A stretch of DNA of 64,000 nucleotides from Aquatica leii (Eukaryota; Arthropoda; Insecta; Coleoptera; Lampyridae), in contig CM069435.1 in NCBI GenBank assembly GCA_035610365.1, forward strand, positions 832,001-896,000, written 5' to 3'. The notes below the pieces were generated by a model that was given only the letters and a program-made list of their open reading frames with translations, did no database searches and was not told where the DNA came from. A program made the translations under genes and the position numbers. Of this stretch, positions 1-12,125 are shown one piece after another (position 1 is the stretch's first letter; every line of letters begins with the position of its first letter).

Positions 1-41
1 AGACATTGTAGCTTGCATCTTCGGAGCGGTAAATGTCACTA

Positions 42-103
42 AGACTAGGACCAAGCCTAAAAAGTCTGGGTGTTGAACTACGACGCGGTCTAAACCGAAG
101 ATT
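42..103 (+). repeat. Dispersed repeat, copy 1 (partner at 5.42 kb)
   Basis: The segment beginning AGGACCAAGCCTAA and containing ACTACGACGCGGTCTAA recurs in the same orientation at about 5,417-5,473 with a few substitutions and small gaps. The 5.4-kb copy is preceded by GCGAAACGT, a motif also near the 3' end of PLE 1 (CACGAAACGTCG, about 3,952). Both may be 3' ends of Penelope-like or other retroelements, but no coding sequence is attached to this copy. Confidence 0.6.
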
Positions 104-1894
104 GTGTTACAAGTTTTAGTCTTACGAACCTTGCACGGCCAACTCACACAGTCGGAGATAAGGGAGGCTCAAGTGAATAATAATTAAGGGCGCCAGATCA
201 ATTATAATTAACACTTCTGCCTCGATCAAGACAGACGGTCCAAGCTTGTAACGAATTTTTAGGTTCGTAATCCTTGTTACTTTGATGTTCGGGTAACCAC
301 AATAAAAGAAAAAAGTATGTTACCATAAAACAAAGATTAACAGGTATCAAAACTTTAATTTAGTAACGTAGATGATTAACACAAGTATATCTAATTCTCA
401 GTGCATAAATGCCAGCAGTATCGGCAACACACAATACATATGTAGGTTAAGTCGAAGCGAACAGCGAAGAAAATTTCGTAGTAAATATTGTTTGTAACAG
501 CATGCGATACACACAAAATAATTAATGAAACTACTTTAATGGTATTAAAACAATGATAGTTATTACGGAATTAACACTACCCAAAGTTCTGTGAGTGACT
601 TTTCTGACAGCGAAAAAATAATTAAATAAACTTACCCACAATCCAGTACCTACTTGGTCGAAGAAAACGTTTTCCCCGGCAAGTGAGCCTGAAATAAATT
701 TGAGTAGCAAATCGTGTCAACACAATGACTCACGAAATCAAGATCTACAAAATTGTTAATTACTTCTAAAAGAAAGTACACATAACATAACCCGAGTGTC
801 GAATGCTGTTGTACACATTTAATGAAAGTTGGTTTTGCAGGTGTTTGCCGCATGAGTAGGATCTCGAAGAAAAGTCCTTGTTTTCGGTTTTTTTAGTTTT
901 AACCGTAGGTCTTATATATAGAGTTATACTCGTCCGAGGAAGGTATTTGTCGATATTAATCTCTCATTATTCTTTATTGAATAGAAACATGTGGGCCAAA
1001 ACGTGGTGGAACGGCTATCTAATCAAGAAGAAATTACAAAGGAATTCTAACAAAACGGATGTAACTATCTTACCCTGTGACGACTAAATTATTTTAAAAA
1101 CCTAATGAAGTTATAATTTGATTTCTATTACAGAGGATGTTTTCTTTAAGCGACACAGGTCATTTTATGCAGTTGTCAGCTTAAGGACTACGTCGTAAAA
1201 TGACAGTCACAAGAAAAGATCGGCAGAGGGCGTCACAACCGAAATCTAATTTTTAATTCAATATACAGGGTATTACGTTATAAAAATTTTGCACATAACA
1301 ATTGGTTATAAACGTAAATAAAATAAATTTAGTAAAATCCCTTTAATAATTGTCAAAACCCTAATTTGAAATTTTTGAAACTTAATGAAAACAAAACAAA
1401 TCAAATTTAAAAGTTATAGTAACAATTTCAACAGTCAAAATGTCAACATCTGCCGATATGACTGACTTGCACCGTTACACTATCTACAAGAAAATGGTTA
1501 TGAACTATAAATTTTTAGAACAAAACTTGTCCTATAATATCGAACAAGAGACAATTAGATATCATACTAATGAAAATGTGTTACCACGTGAAACAAATTA
1601 AATTCGCAACAAAAGTAAAAAAAGAAGTTAATGAATAGTTTTTTAACTTCACCTTTACATGCACCTCCATCTATCGTAGTAGAAAATATCAATAATATTA
1701 ATCAATAAAATGATACAGTAAGTTGGTAAAATCCGTATCGATAAAACTATTAAAATTAACGTACAAAATAAAAATAACTTTAAATTGCTTTTCGCTATAT
1801 TAAATCCTAAAAAATACTTTTGGCATTGATATGAGAATAAGCAGAATGTGTGTTATAAGTGTTATAACAACAATTTTGTATTGCTTGTTTATTG
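104..1894. other. No recognisable gene
   Basis: AT-rich sequence with only short open frames. A frame near 878-1,087 carries the tryptophan-rich string MWAKTWWNGYLIKKK, which I could not assign. I see no motif, inverted repeat or splice pattern strong enough to call. Confidence 0.5.
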
Positions 1895-2060
1895 TTTACA
1901 GGTGTATCGCTGACGATACACGCGGCCTGTGCGTAATTTTTTTTTACCACCAGCCGAGTGTATTGCTAAAGAGCACAAACATTTATTAGATGTATATTTT
2001 TGCTTCAGGTAGAAATACTGAAGCTAGAAGTGCGAAATAACATTTTGTATTACTGTACTA

Positions 2061-2357
2061 GTGTGTGACTGTAAAACTAACTATAAGACAATAGCAAAAA
2101 AATATCTTAGTGAGAAAGAGTTAGAAGACGCCCTATACGAAATTATTGCTGAGAAAGCTAGTGATAGTGGGCCTATGGATTCGGATTATGACCCCAGTTA
2201 TAGTGCATCTGAAGAAGACTCTTATATTGACAGTGACAGTGAAAATGATGTGCCCACAAGAAGAAACCGTACTGGACTAAAAGATTCAGAAAACCAGTCG
2301 AACAGTACACCTATTCCAAGAACATCTGGAACTTTATCCGACAAAGAACCAATATAA
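2061..2357 (+). pseudogene. piggyBac transposase, N-terminal fragment
   Basis: About 98 residues with the usual low-complexity acidic N-terminus of piggyBac transposases (for example SGPMDSDYDPSYSASEEDS), followed by a Ser/Pro/Thr-rich linker. No ATG opens the frame: it starts at a GTG and the upstream in-frame codons soon reach a stop, so the true start is lost or lay in another exon. The frame ends at a TAA. About ten bases on, in another frame, comes LYVDNFYTSVPLAYKLL, matching the family segment that holds the second catalytic Asp (VDNFYTS). The first Asp region that should lie between is deleted. Confidence 0.7.
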
Positions 2358-2490
2358 GAATCTGAAGTTTACACTTTACGTAGATAATTTTTACACCAGT
2401 GTTCCTCTGGCCTATAAATTACTTCACTTGAAAACCCATCTGGTGAGCACATTGCGATCAGACCGAAAATACATCCGAAGGAGTCAAGTT

Positions 2491-3593
2491 ATTTTACATT
2501 CGATGACAAGATGTATACTCAAAAATTTGGTACTGCCATGGGTAATCCTGCGTCACCTATATTGGCTAATCTTGCTATGCATGATCTACTTAAATACGTA
2601 AACAACAATTTATCATATACACCGGTCTTTGTATTTTGTTACGTTGATGATATTGTTACATGTATACCCGAAACAGAAATCAATAACACTCTTAACACTT
2701 TTAATAGTTACAACCAACATTTGAAATTCACGTATGAAGTTGAACAAAAAGGTTCATTACCATATTTAGACGTTAGACTTAGTAAGGATACTAACACGGG
2801 TTGTTTAGTTAGTGAATGGTATACTAAACCCATAGCCTCTAACAGAACGTTAAATTACTTTTCCAAACATCCACACCATCAAAAGATTAATACGATTAAG
2901 GCTATGAAAAATAAAATATTAAGTTTAAGCAGTCCACAGTTTGTTACAAAAAACCTTAACTGCTTAAAGAACATATTAAGGAAAAATAACTACCCGAATA
3001 ACATAATAAACAAAATACTCATACACACTAACACAACGAATAATAATAATACTCCACCACCAATAAACCCATCCATTACTAACCCTAATACTATCCCTAA
3101 TACTAACGTTATTTACACAAAAATAATAAATGTTCCAAACCTAACAAAAAGAATAATTCCGATTATTAAAACCAATCACATTAAAATAACAACTTACAAC
3201 ACTAATACTATCTATAACATGCTGTACAGTAGAACTAAAAATAAAACTAACACAACTGAAAAACATGATGTAGTGTACAAGCTAGATTGTATAGGATGCC
3301 AAGCGTGTTACATAGGGCAAACGAAACAGAAGATAAAAAATCGGATAAATAATCACATGTATGATTGCAATAATAAAAAGGGCGAAACAGCGTTAGCGTT
3401 ACATCATATCAATACGGGACATAACTTTGATTTCAACAATCCTAAAATTTTAGACATAGATTGTAACTATAAAAAGCGTTTAGTTTCAGAGATGATATTC
3501 ATCAACGTTTACAAAAACAACATTAACTTTAATACAGACACGAATAATTTAAGTAATGTATACAACAATTTAATATCCAAGATTGCTTATTAG
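2491..3593 (+). pseudogene. PLE 1: Penelope-like RT and GIY-YIG, 5'-truncated
   Basis: An open frame of about 365 codons gives the second half of a Penelope-like polyprotein, which makes cDNA and nicks target DNA. It opens inside the reverse transcriptase at FTFDDKMYTQKFGTAMGNP, then the catalytic motif CYVDDIV (about residue 45), the thumb (LPYLDVRLSK), a long Asn/Thr/Pro-rich linker (about residues 165-200) and a GIY-YIG endonuclease near the end: VVYKLDCIGCQACYIGQT, with the expected Arg (KIKNRI) and a late Glu (VSEMIF). The Cys pairs before YIGQT fit the zinc-binding linker known from the group. The RT N-terminus is absent, as expected of 5' truncation on insertion. No stop interrupts what remains, so this is a fairly young copy. 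Confidence 0.85.
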
Positions 3594-3995
3594 CTTTATA
3601 TAGGTCTATTAAATTCGCGGTATTTTTTCGTTTCTTATCTTACTTGATTACCTTGACATTGCAATATAATTTTTGATTATACATGCTGTGTCAATTGTTT
3701 GTCATTCTTAGTTATTGTTCATATACAACATTTTAATTATTGACCTTTTTAATAATATTTTAACGAGGTATTTATGTTATTTATATTGTGTATTAGTTGT
3801 CATGTTGTTTGGAGTTGAGGACGTCTCCACTCGAACTTTTTTGTGTAAGTTTCTTGTTTTGTACCTAAAACGTATTATTTATTATACAATAAGCAATGTG
3901 TAACTTACGTACAATATATTTTAGTGGCTTGAAGAAGTGCACACATGGTTGCACGAAACGTCGCCATATTAAAAATCTAAAGTGGTTTAATTGCC
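3594..3995 (+). mobile_element. PLE 1 3' untranslated region
   Basis: AT-rich stretch after the PLE 1 stop that ends with GTTGCACGAAACGTCGCC followed by an A/T-rich tail. The piggyBac coding sequence resumes a few tens of bases later, so the 3' boundary of the insertion lies near 3,985-4,000. I could not fix a target duplication. Confidence 0.6.
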
Positions 3996-4009
3996 CCTCC
4001 TAGTGAAGA

Positions 4010-4677
4010 GTGTTCCTAACCAATTCATTAATTATCCCGAAGGAAGTTGCAACGGCCAAGTTACGAAAAGGTGAAATAATAGTCAAAGAATCACCAGAAG
4101 GCGTAACAATACTAAAATGGCGCGACCAGAGAGACGATCGCATGCTAAGAACTTGCCATTTAGGAACTGAAACCGTTGTTACCAAATCAAAACGTCAAAC
4201 TAAAAAAATAACCCTAAATGTGTTGCAGATTATGACAAAGAAAAAGCTCCTGTTGATGTAAGTGACCAACTAGCATCCTATAACACCGCATTAAGAAGAT
4301 GCAATAAATGGTATAGAAAAATAATTATTGAAATTTTGTGGTGTTCCTCTCTGGTAAATGCATACTTTTTATACGTACAAAATAATGTAAGTGGCAGAGA
4401 CTTGAACATCACCAAATTTAGGCAACAAGTCATTACTTCATTATTAGAACCTCCTGAAACTGCACATACTAATAAGAAGAAATGCGTTGAAACTCACCAC
4501 TTAATTACGTACGCCGAAAAGAAGAGAGCAAGATGCACAGTATGCTATGAATTATGTGGCAGGAAGGCAAAAATCATAGATGGGAAGAAGAAAATGGCAG
4601 TTCAAGTTATTACAATTTGTGACGCCTGTGAAGGAAATCCCCATTACTGGAGGAATTTTTTTAATACGAAGCATTAA
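4010..4677 (+). pseudogene. piggyBac transposase, C-terminal fragment
   Basis: Continues the piggyBac copy on the far side of PLE 1. The first part (about 4,010-4,260) matches the region after the second Asp (EGVTILKWRDQRD). A second frame from about 4,261 begins VSDQLASYNTALRRCNKWY, which fits the conserved segment after the third catalytic Asp (family pattern GxVDxxDQ), and runs to the stop at 4,675-4,677. Near the end is the cysteine-rich domain, CTVCYELCGRK and CDACEGNPHYW, which in this superfamily binds the transposon ends. At least one frame change separates the two parts. The third Asp itself is not seen in either frame. Confidence 0.75.
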
Positions 4678-4859
4678 AACGCGTTTCAAATGATTTCATG
4701 TTTTCATTTGTAATAAGTTTTTATAATAAAAATTTTGCTTTTTACAGCACATTTACTGTTCTTTTACATTCACCCATAACTTTTTCCAGGTAAGTAGTAG
4801 GCCAAAACTGTATACGGCATTGAATATGTATAAGCCAATACTTTAAAAGCGTCATATAA

Positions 4860-4998
4860 ATTCACTGCTATGGTGTTCTCTAGCGATACACCGCATTATA
4901 AAACGACGTGATGTAGGTGTATTACTAAAGATACACCAAGCCTGAGCAGGTCACACGCGGTGTATCGCTAAAGATACACTCGGCAGTCAAAGTGTTAA
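4860..4998 (+). repeat. piggyBac right terminal and subterminal repeats
   Basis: Contains two palindromes of the form GTGTAT-(C)-N-CTAAAGATACAC (about 4,919 and 4,963) and the terminal CTCGGCAGTCAAAGTG next to TTAA. Palindromes of the same form lie near 1,901 and 1,956 at the left end. Repeated subterminal palindromes are probably transposase-binding sites; this is inference. Confidence 0.6.
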
Positions 4999-4999
4999 C

Positions 5000-7900
5000 A
5001 ATCAATTATTAGAAACCAAAAAGAACCCAGCCAAGCGTATTCAATGCGGAGAGAAACATCCAGCCAGCTACAGAGAAGTTGCAAAATAAATTGAATAATT
5101 AAAAAATAAACACAGCCAGAAACAAATTTTACAAAAATAGCTGCAGGTATATCACCAACAAATACTACTGGTGTATTAGTTCAAATACAGAAAAAAACTT
5201 TATAATGAAACAGTAAGTGGTCAGTCAAAAATCTGACTGACGTTATATAAGGTCTGTTAATTACGGTAATCGCTAATGATATAAATATGGTCAATTACAC
5301 TTTTTCCTTCAGTGACATTTACTATTATGAAGATGTAAGCTGCATTGTCTTGCGAAACGTTAGTTTGTTTGGGTTAAAGGCCATCTTCTACTTCTTGTTT
5401 TGGCTCTCAAGAATAGATTGGGACCAAGCCTAAGTATGGGTGTTTAACTACGACGCGGTCTAAGCCGAAAATCGCTTATAATCATAAATATAACAACCGC
5501 AAAAGTTTAAGATTTTAGATTCTCAGACACTCTAACAAATAATCGAAAAATTAACAAAAATAGATGAAGGCATTAGCAGGCTTGAATAGTGAACAGTGCT
5601 AAAGAATTTTTTTTCGAAAACAATAACAATCGGGTTAAAAAATATACTATAAAATAATTTGAAAAATGCATTCAAAGGTAGTAGTGCCGTTAAAATCAAG
5701 GAATCAATTAGTAACCATAAAGAAAACAAGGAAACGCAGGAGTTTTAAGTCGTTTTCGTTAATGTTAAAACCAAAACATATAACATTGTCGTTACCGCAA
5801 ACTGTTGTCTGCCAAAAAACAGCAATATCTCGAGTTCTTAACTTATCACTGCTATAAAAATTAGAAGAAACTTTAATGCTAAGCACGTTCAGTAAAAATT
5901 TAGGTTCATAACTACAAAAAAAGCAATTTCTACAAACAGTCAACTAACTAAAATGCACAACATTATTAACTGATAAGCCAAAATATTGTCTTGCAGATAC
6001 AAATAAAATTCCAGACTTAATTGATTATTTTCATGACACATGTTTGTAAACTATATAAATGAGACAAGGAATATGAATTATAACCATTCTTCTATCCTTA
6101 TCACTCTGAGGGATAGTGATATACAATGAGAGTTGCTAATAATCTGATGGTAGAGTATCAATTGCCAAATTAAAACAACGTGTAAGTTACTACGGTTGAT
6201 GCCCTTTTATTTTGCAGTTCTTCTGGGTAGCGTCACGTCGGAGAATTAAATTACGCCAGGTTCAAATGAGTTTATTGTCAGATAAAGCAAAATAAAATAA
6301 ATATGACAAATCTAAAAACGTATATACAAAAATTAAATCAAAAACAAATAACTGTATTAATAAAATCGGCGGTAGTATTAGAAAACCTTAATTCTTACTC
6401 TTACTTCACAATGTCAATATTGTAAGGTATATCACGATAACTTGTACACAACAGCTAGTAGAATCTGTAAAACATCATACATTACTGCACATTAATAGAA
6501 AAAAACAAGAAAAAAAATTGTTAAAACTAAGACAAAGACCACATCGCAGATTTTGTCACAAGCGTCAATCTCTAATAACGTGATTATGTTATTGGCAACT
6601 GTTTTAGTAAATATTGAAACATCGGCCAAGTTTAAAGGAATCCTAGACTAGATCAATTCTGATCTGTCTGTTCACAAAACTTCAGAAGTTATTGAAAACT
6701 AACCACATTAATTTAAAACAAAAATTGAGGACAAAAAAGAGTCAAGCGAATCTGGCAGCAAACGAGGAATCTTATAAACAAAAATAAACTAAATCGGCAA
6801 ACTACAGAGGTAAAAAAAGCCCTAAGAAAGCTGAAAAACGAAGCTTTTAACAAATATGTTGCACTTTATCTCCGTTAGCAGATAGCAACTACACGGTTGG
6901 GAGAGCAACAAAGTCTTTAAACAAAGTTAGTACTCCTATTCCACCAATGAGAAAGACAGGCGGTTCTTGGACAATATTATACAATATTTTAACCGCATCC
7001 CACAGTTGCTACCCCCGAAGAGGAACAAGAGATTGAAAACTCCTCTGCGTCCAAAAAAATTAAAACTGAAATCCAACATTTGAACAACAACAAAGCGCCC
7101 GGATGTGATTTAATTAGTGCTAAACTACTAAAAAAACTTCCCCACAAAACAATAACATGTATACTACATATCTTCAATGCAGTCTTAATAATGAAATATT
7201 GGAACCAGGCAAACCTGCACACGAGGTTATCTCGTATAGGCCGAAAACGCTATTACTAATTTTGTCAAAAGTATAAGAGAGATTAATACTCTAAATACTA
7301 AAGGCACTCATAATTGTAGAAGAAAAAATTATTCCACAACAGCAATTTGGGTTTTGTCAAAAACACTGTGGTTTAGAACAGATACACAGAGTCGTAGATC
7401 AGAAAGAACTTTGAAAAACAAAAATATTGTGTTGCGGTTTCCTTGTTATCAGCCAGGCGTTCAACCGGGTCTGGCGCCTTGGTTTACTCTACAAAATCAA
7501 ACGTTCTTTTCCACTTCAATACTTTCTTATCTTCAAGTTATACTTAAATTCAGGGTTCTATTAAGTAAAATACGGTGAAATCCAGTCTGAACATACCAAA
7601 TACAAGCAAGATTTTTTCAGAGCAGAATTTTGGAACCAACTCTGTACTAGATATTTACAAGCGACCTACCATGAAACCACAACACAATGATGACCACTTT
7701 TGCAGACGATACAGCGTTATTAGGTTCTTACCAGGATCCAGAACAAGCATCGACAACTCTACAAAATAGTCTCAACATAATCCAAAAATAGTTGCACCAG
7801 TAGCAAATACAAATCAATGAAACTAAACCTACATTTATTACGTTTACGACAAAAACACAACTCCGCTCCTCCGAGAACTTTGTATATCTTGGTATGATCT

Positions 7901-8340
7901 TCGACAGGCTTTTAACTTGGAAAGTTCATATTACACATAAGAGAAAGCAACTGGATGCTATTGTAAAATAGATGTATTGGCTTCTAAGAAAAAAAATTAA
8001 GTTATTACTAGAAAATAAAATGTTAGTGTATAAGACAGTTCTAGTTCTAGTGTGGGCGTACGGCATAAATCTCTGAGGATGTGCTAAGCCATTTAACATT
8101 GATATTCTGCAAAGATCCCAACGCAAAACGCTTAGGTGTATTGACAAACGCAGAATTCATCCATGAATCAAAAATTAGGATAAACGACGTACAACTATAA
8201 TCCTATATCAAGGGAATAACAAATCACTCTAATGTGTTAGTGCTAAATTTACTAGATAACGTCAATAACACTTCTACACTAAAAAAACTTCTCGCAAATT
8301 AATATCGATATAGTAGTATACTCAGAGAATCGCCAGCTAA
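5000..8340 (+). pseudogene. Jockey-type LINE, old and broken
   Basis: Pieces of a non-LTR retrotransposon occur in the expected order in shifting frames: the end of an ORF1 zinc-knuckle protein (about 5,030-5,090, IQCGEKHPASYRE), the end of the endonuclease (about 6,620-6,700), and a reverse transcriptase from about 6,745 (KKALRKLKNEAFNKYVAL), through NNNKAPGCDLISAKLL (about 7,080), QQFGFCQKH (about 7,340), the catalytic FADDTALLG (about 7,695), YLGMIFDRLLTWKVH (about 7,880) and the C-terminal region to about 8,330. The catalytic Asp pair is kept, but many stops and frame changes and long unrecognisable stretches show great age. No poly-A tail or target duplication is visible. The 5.42-kb repeat lies inside it, perhaps as a later insertion. 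Confidence 0.75.
5330..5475 (+). repeat. Dispersed repeat, copy 2
   Basis: Shares GGGACCAAGCCTAAG and ACTACGACGCGGTCTAA with positions 42-103. Upstream it carries GCGAAACGTTAG and a long pyrimidine-rich stretch. It lies inside the decayed LINE, between its ORF1 and endonuclease remnants, so it may be a separate insertion. Confidence 0.55.
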
Positions 8341-8589
8341 TAGGCGACACTCTATCTACATGTCAATGTAAATTATTTTAGTAATTAAGTATTATATTAT
8401 ATTTACTCGTTAGCCTTAGGTATAGTTGTAACTTAAGCATTTCATTAAATGAAAAAAACTTACATTTTTTTGAATAACGTTAAAATATAAAGAAGTCAAA
8501 TTATCTAACTAGATAATTAAAAAATGTGTTTTACAAAATGTTATAGTGCAATTTAAAAACAATTCTAAGAAAATTTAAGTTTTAAATTA

Positions 8590-9620
8590 TAATTAAAATT
8601 AGTTTGATTGTTAAAAAAAGTGTTTATTTGATGTTTTAATATAAATCAACTCTAACAATTCTAAAATTTGTTTGTTGTTAATGTTAATAGGATGAACTAA
8701 TTTAGAAAAAATCAGGGTATAATGATTATTTAAAACATTTTGTGCAAATGTAGATTTATTAGAATTTGAATTTTTAATGTCTTTTGATCAATTTTTTTAA
8801 ATATCTAAGGTGTTCACTAAGTCTAGTTTGAAAAGATCTTTGTGTCGTACCAATATGAAATTTGTTACAGGAACAAATTAACTTATAAACTCCATTTTTA
8901 TTTAAATTGCTATTATTCAAATTATTATTAGAAAAAAGATTCCGAAGAGATAGTTCGTTAGAAAAAAAATTTTGAAATCGCTATTTTTCAAAAACATTGA
9001 GAAAATCTGAAATAACAAAAACACAAACATTTTTTTAGTAGCATCAGCTGACAGTATTAAGCTTGTGAGATTTAGGTAAGTGTTTGTGACAAAAATTGTA
9101 AATAATATCTAAATGAAAATGAATAGTGAAAGCTAAATAAAAAATAATGTCGAAATGATTTTTATAATTTTTTATTGAAAAAGGAGTAGTAAAAAGTAAA
9201 ACAAATGAAAATGAAGCTAGTTTATGAGCAATATGGTAATTTGAGTCAAACAGTATTAAATGTATAGTAGTGTTAAGTTTTCTCTAAATCTCATATGCAA
9301 AAGTGTTATTATTATTTCAAGAAATTAATAAATCAAGAAAAGGTAACTTATTATTTGTTTGAAAATTCTACGGTAAATTTAATTATATTATGAATAGTAT
9401 TTAAAAGATCTAAAAAATAGTTAATTTCATTATTAGAACCATTAAAAATACAAAAAATTTCATCAGCATATATTTTCCAAAATATTATTTTTTGTAAGAA
9501 AACAAGGTCTTTAGAAATATATGTTTTTTATAAATGGGTTAAAAAGTTGTTAAGTTAAAAATTTTTAGTAAGTTGTATATATTTTTTGTAGACATTCTGA
9601 ATTTTTTTTACAGGCTTGAA
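8590..9620 (-). pseudogene. PLE 2: Penelope-like element, decayed
   Basis: Minus-strand translation gives Penelope-like segments in order. From about 9,475 comes the reverse transcriptase active site and what follows (YADEIFCIFNGSNNEIN, then NIIKFTVEFSNK). Near 8,905-8,820 is the start of a GIY-YIG endonuclease, GVYKLICSCNKFHIGTTQ followed by RSFQTRLSEH. Relatives usually have YVDD and YIG; here YADE and HIG appear, so both active sites look damaged. Frames change several times between the two parts. It resembles PLE 3 more than PLE 1 in its endonuclease, but this is only an impression. Confidence 0.7.
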
Positions 9621-11859
9621 ACATGTAAATACGTTTAAAGATTTAACTAATTTTTGTATATTATTGATAGACATTCATAATTTTAATAATTTATATAAAC
9701 CCATAAACAACGAATTCTCTTAACAATTGAAATAAATTAGTTAATTGATTAATTTTAACTTAATAAAAACTAGTATACTTTAGTATATTTACTGAACAAA
9801 GTAATAATTTTCTAATTTGTTTTTGTGAAAGACCTTGTAAACTAATTTATTTTACATAATTATTTGCAAACATTTTGACTGTTAAGCACTTCCTATTTAC
9901 ACGTCAAAAAATAAAAAAGCCATAAATTTAAAAAGAAAGTAAAAGAACGTTTAATTAATCATTGTTACACTAAAAAATCCTTTACGTTTAAAATAAATTC
10001 TAATTAATCACAATGATAAGTTCTATTTGAAGATGACACGTGAAGATGTAAGCAAAACTCATATACTTGTTTAATTGGCTGAAACTGTTTGCATGAACCA
10101 TTATGTGTTATGTTCTTATTGATATTATTAATGAACTGACATTTCATTTCAAACTTCAAGTGATGTTGATTTCCCTCGAACGCATTAGGCGAATGATATT
10201 ACTAACATGAATATTAATGAGTTCACTAAGGTCAAGTTTTATACAAGTAAATAAGAAAAGTTGTGTATTCACTAATAATTATTGTCGTTTTTAAAGTGAA
10301 AGGTTTTGAGTAAAATAATTACAAAAAAAATTAATGGTCGTTTACTTAAGACTTTTAGATTTGATAAAATCTAATTATCTGGAAAATAATATTAAATGCA
10401 ATGTATATCTATGATCATGTAAAACGCATTACGAAAATCTTACAGTCACGATTGTTAATATTTCACAAATAACTATAAGCTAATTAATAAATTACGGATT
10501 ATGTTATATGAGCTTTCATGTTTAATTAAGGAGTTACAGTATACGTTTAATTCTTAAATTAATATGCAAATTAATTCCGTATATTCTATATCGCGAGTTA
10601 AGTGCCATATTGTGAAGTATTACATTTTTCTTCTATTCAAGACCTCACATGTAGCGAAACAGATAGATCTACTTAGATGTGTCATAACAAAACCATCACA
10701 AAAGAGCTTTTTTATTAAGCAGATGGCGGACAATTGTAAAGAACTTTTTTTTAATTTGTGATATTTAAGTTGCACAATACCGTAAACAAAATTCAATGAC
10801 TGACTTTGGTCAGTATCGATTAATTATTGTTTATGTTGCCATTAGTCTCCAAGTTTATTAGTTAAAAAAATCTGTTGTCACAGAGCACGCGTCATACAAC
10901 GCAGCGGGATACTCACCAGATGAAAATATAAAAAGAATTTTATGAACCACAACAATAATTGGCGACACCATTCTGCCTTTATTTATTGCTATATGAAGAA
11001 GCATGTAATTGCATTATTATTAACAGTATGCATAATTATTATTGCCATTATCTACAAAGCTCTAAATTCGACCGGTTTGCATGTTTTTTAACCATAAATT
11101 ATAAACTTATGATTTTATAATGAGAGCATTTTACTATTTGGTATTCCCGAACTAAAAACTCATACATCACGTCAAAGCAGTTAGAAAAAATTGTTATGCC
11201 TAATAATTAATTAAGTCATTACATTGATTTATTTTATCAATGAATTATGATTATTAATTTGTTTCATTCTAAAGGTCAATATCGAAATATGTACCAATTT
11301 TAATTCTTTACATCAAAAACATTCTAATAAGGACAACTATAAGTCAATCAATTCTGACAACTTTTTAAACGGTTATAATTTATTTTAAGCTCTTCAAAAA
11401 CATTTTTTTGATGTTTAAATAAAGAAGATTAATGCTACCATTAATATGATTCTGACGCTTACTTAAAATGACTAAAGTTTTGTAACAGAGTAATTTTTAT
11501 TAGCTTTAGAGATAAGCCGACGTTAAATCTGGTTCGTACATACATACATGAATTGTTTTGACGTGTTTTTATAGTAATTTAAACACCGATAGTTTTTTTA
11601 CGTTTTATTTATCTTTTACCAATGTCATGAATAAATGCAAATATTACTTATCAACATAATGGAAAGAAAAAATATATTGGCCTTTGTAAATGCTAAAAAC
11701 TATATCATAAATGACAGTATCGTGTTTGTTTCTGTTTAAAAAAATACATAAATCATTATACAACCAGAGATTACAAAAAATTGACGTATTACATATGAAA
11801 TGATAAAGTAAGAACCGATGGCAAGACTCATATCAATTTGTAACATACATCCCAAGCAG
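9621..11859. other. No recognisable gene
   Basis: AT-rich sequence with scattered stops in all frames. The longest open frame (10,564-10,761) has no recognisable motif. The part next to PLE 2 may hold more of its 5' region, too decayed to claim. Confidence 0.5.
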
Positions 11860-12125
11860 TAATGTCAGCTTGTATCAAAATTTCATCAAGCTTGACGTGA
11901 CAACTGTAAACTTCGTACCAATATTGTCATGACAAGACTAGAGGCTTACAGCAAGTTTGCTGCAAGTTGACTAAGGAAGCAATAACAAGGTTGTGACAAC
12001 TTTGCAACGGCAGACTTGCATCTTGCATGAATATTGTCGAACCTTGCTAGATCAAGGTTTAAAACTTGCAGAAAGATTACTGTACTTTGTCAGAGCAAGC
12101 ATTAAAACTTGCAACAATATTAATT
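11860..12125. repeat. Diverged tandem repeat around CAATATTG
   Basis: The core CAATATTGT or a close variant recurs near 11,929, 12,030 and 12,114, that is about every 85-100 bases. Between cores are repeated strings such as ACTTGCA and GCAAG. A similar core with similar spacing occurs at 21.50-21.85 kb beside the SAM-type gene copy. I take both as decayed copies of one tandem family; alignment is needed to be sure. Confidence 0.4.

Larger units (their letters stand above)
1895..4998 (+). mobile_element. piggyBac-type DNA transposon, interrupted and deleted
   Basis: Coding pieces of one piggyBac-type transposase lie in order on the plus strand: an acidic N-terminus (2,061-2,354), a piece with the second catalytic Asp (about 2,365-2,490) and the C-terminus with a cysteine-rich domain (about 4,010-4,674). 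A Penelope-like element sits between the last two. The right end is clear: an inverted repeat reading inward CACTTTGACTGCCGAG abuts TTAA at 4,995-4,998, the target site of this superfamily. The left end is diverged and set at the palindromic GTGTATCGCTGACGATACAC near 1,901. Similar palindromes lie near 4,919 and 4,963, so the ends carry several copies of one subterminal palindrome. The first catalytic Asp region is missing, so the copy is dead. Confidence 0.8.

Noticed and set aside
878-1087. Tryptophan-rich frame (MWAKTWWNGYLIKKK) as a Harbinger transposase start
   Set aside because: Only one short string fits loosely and no catalytic region follows.
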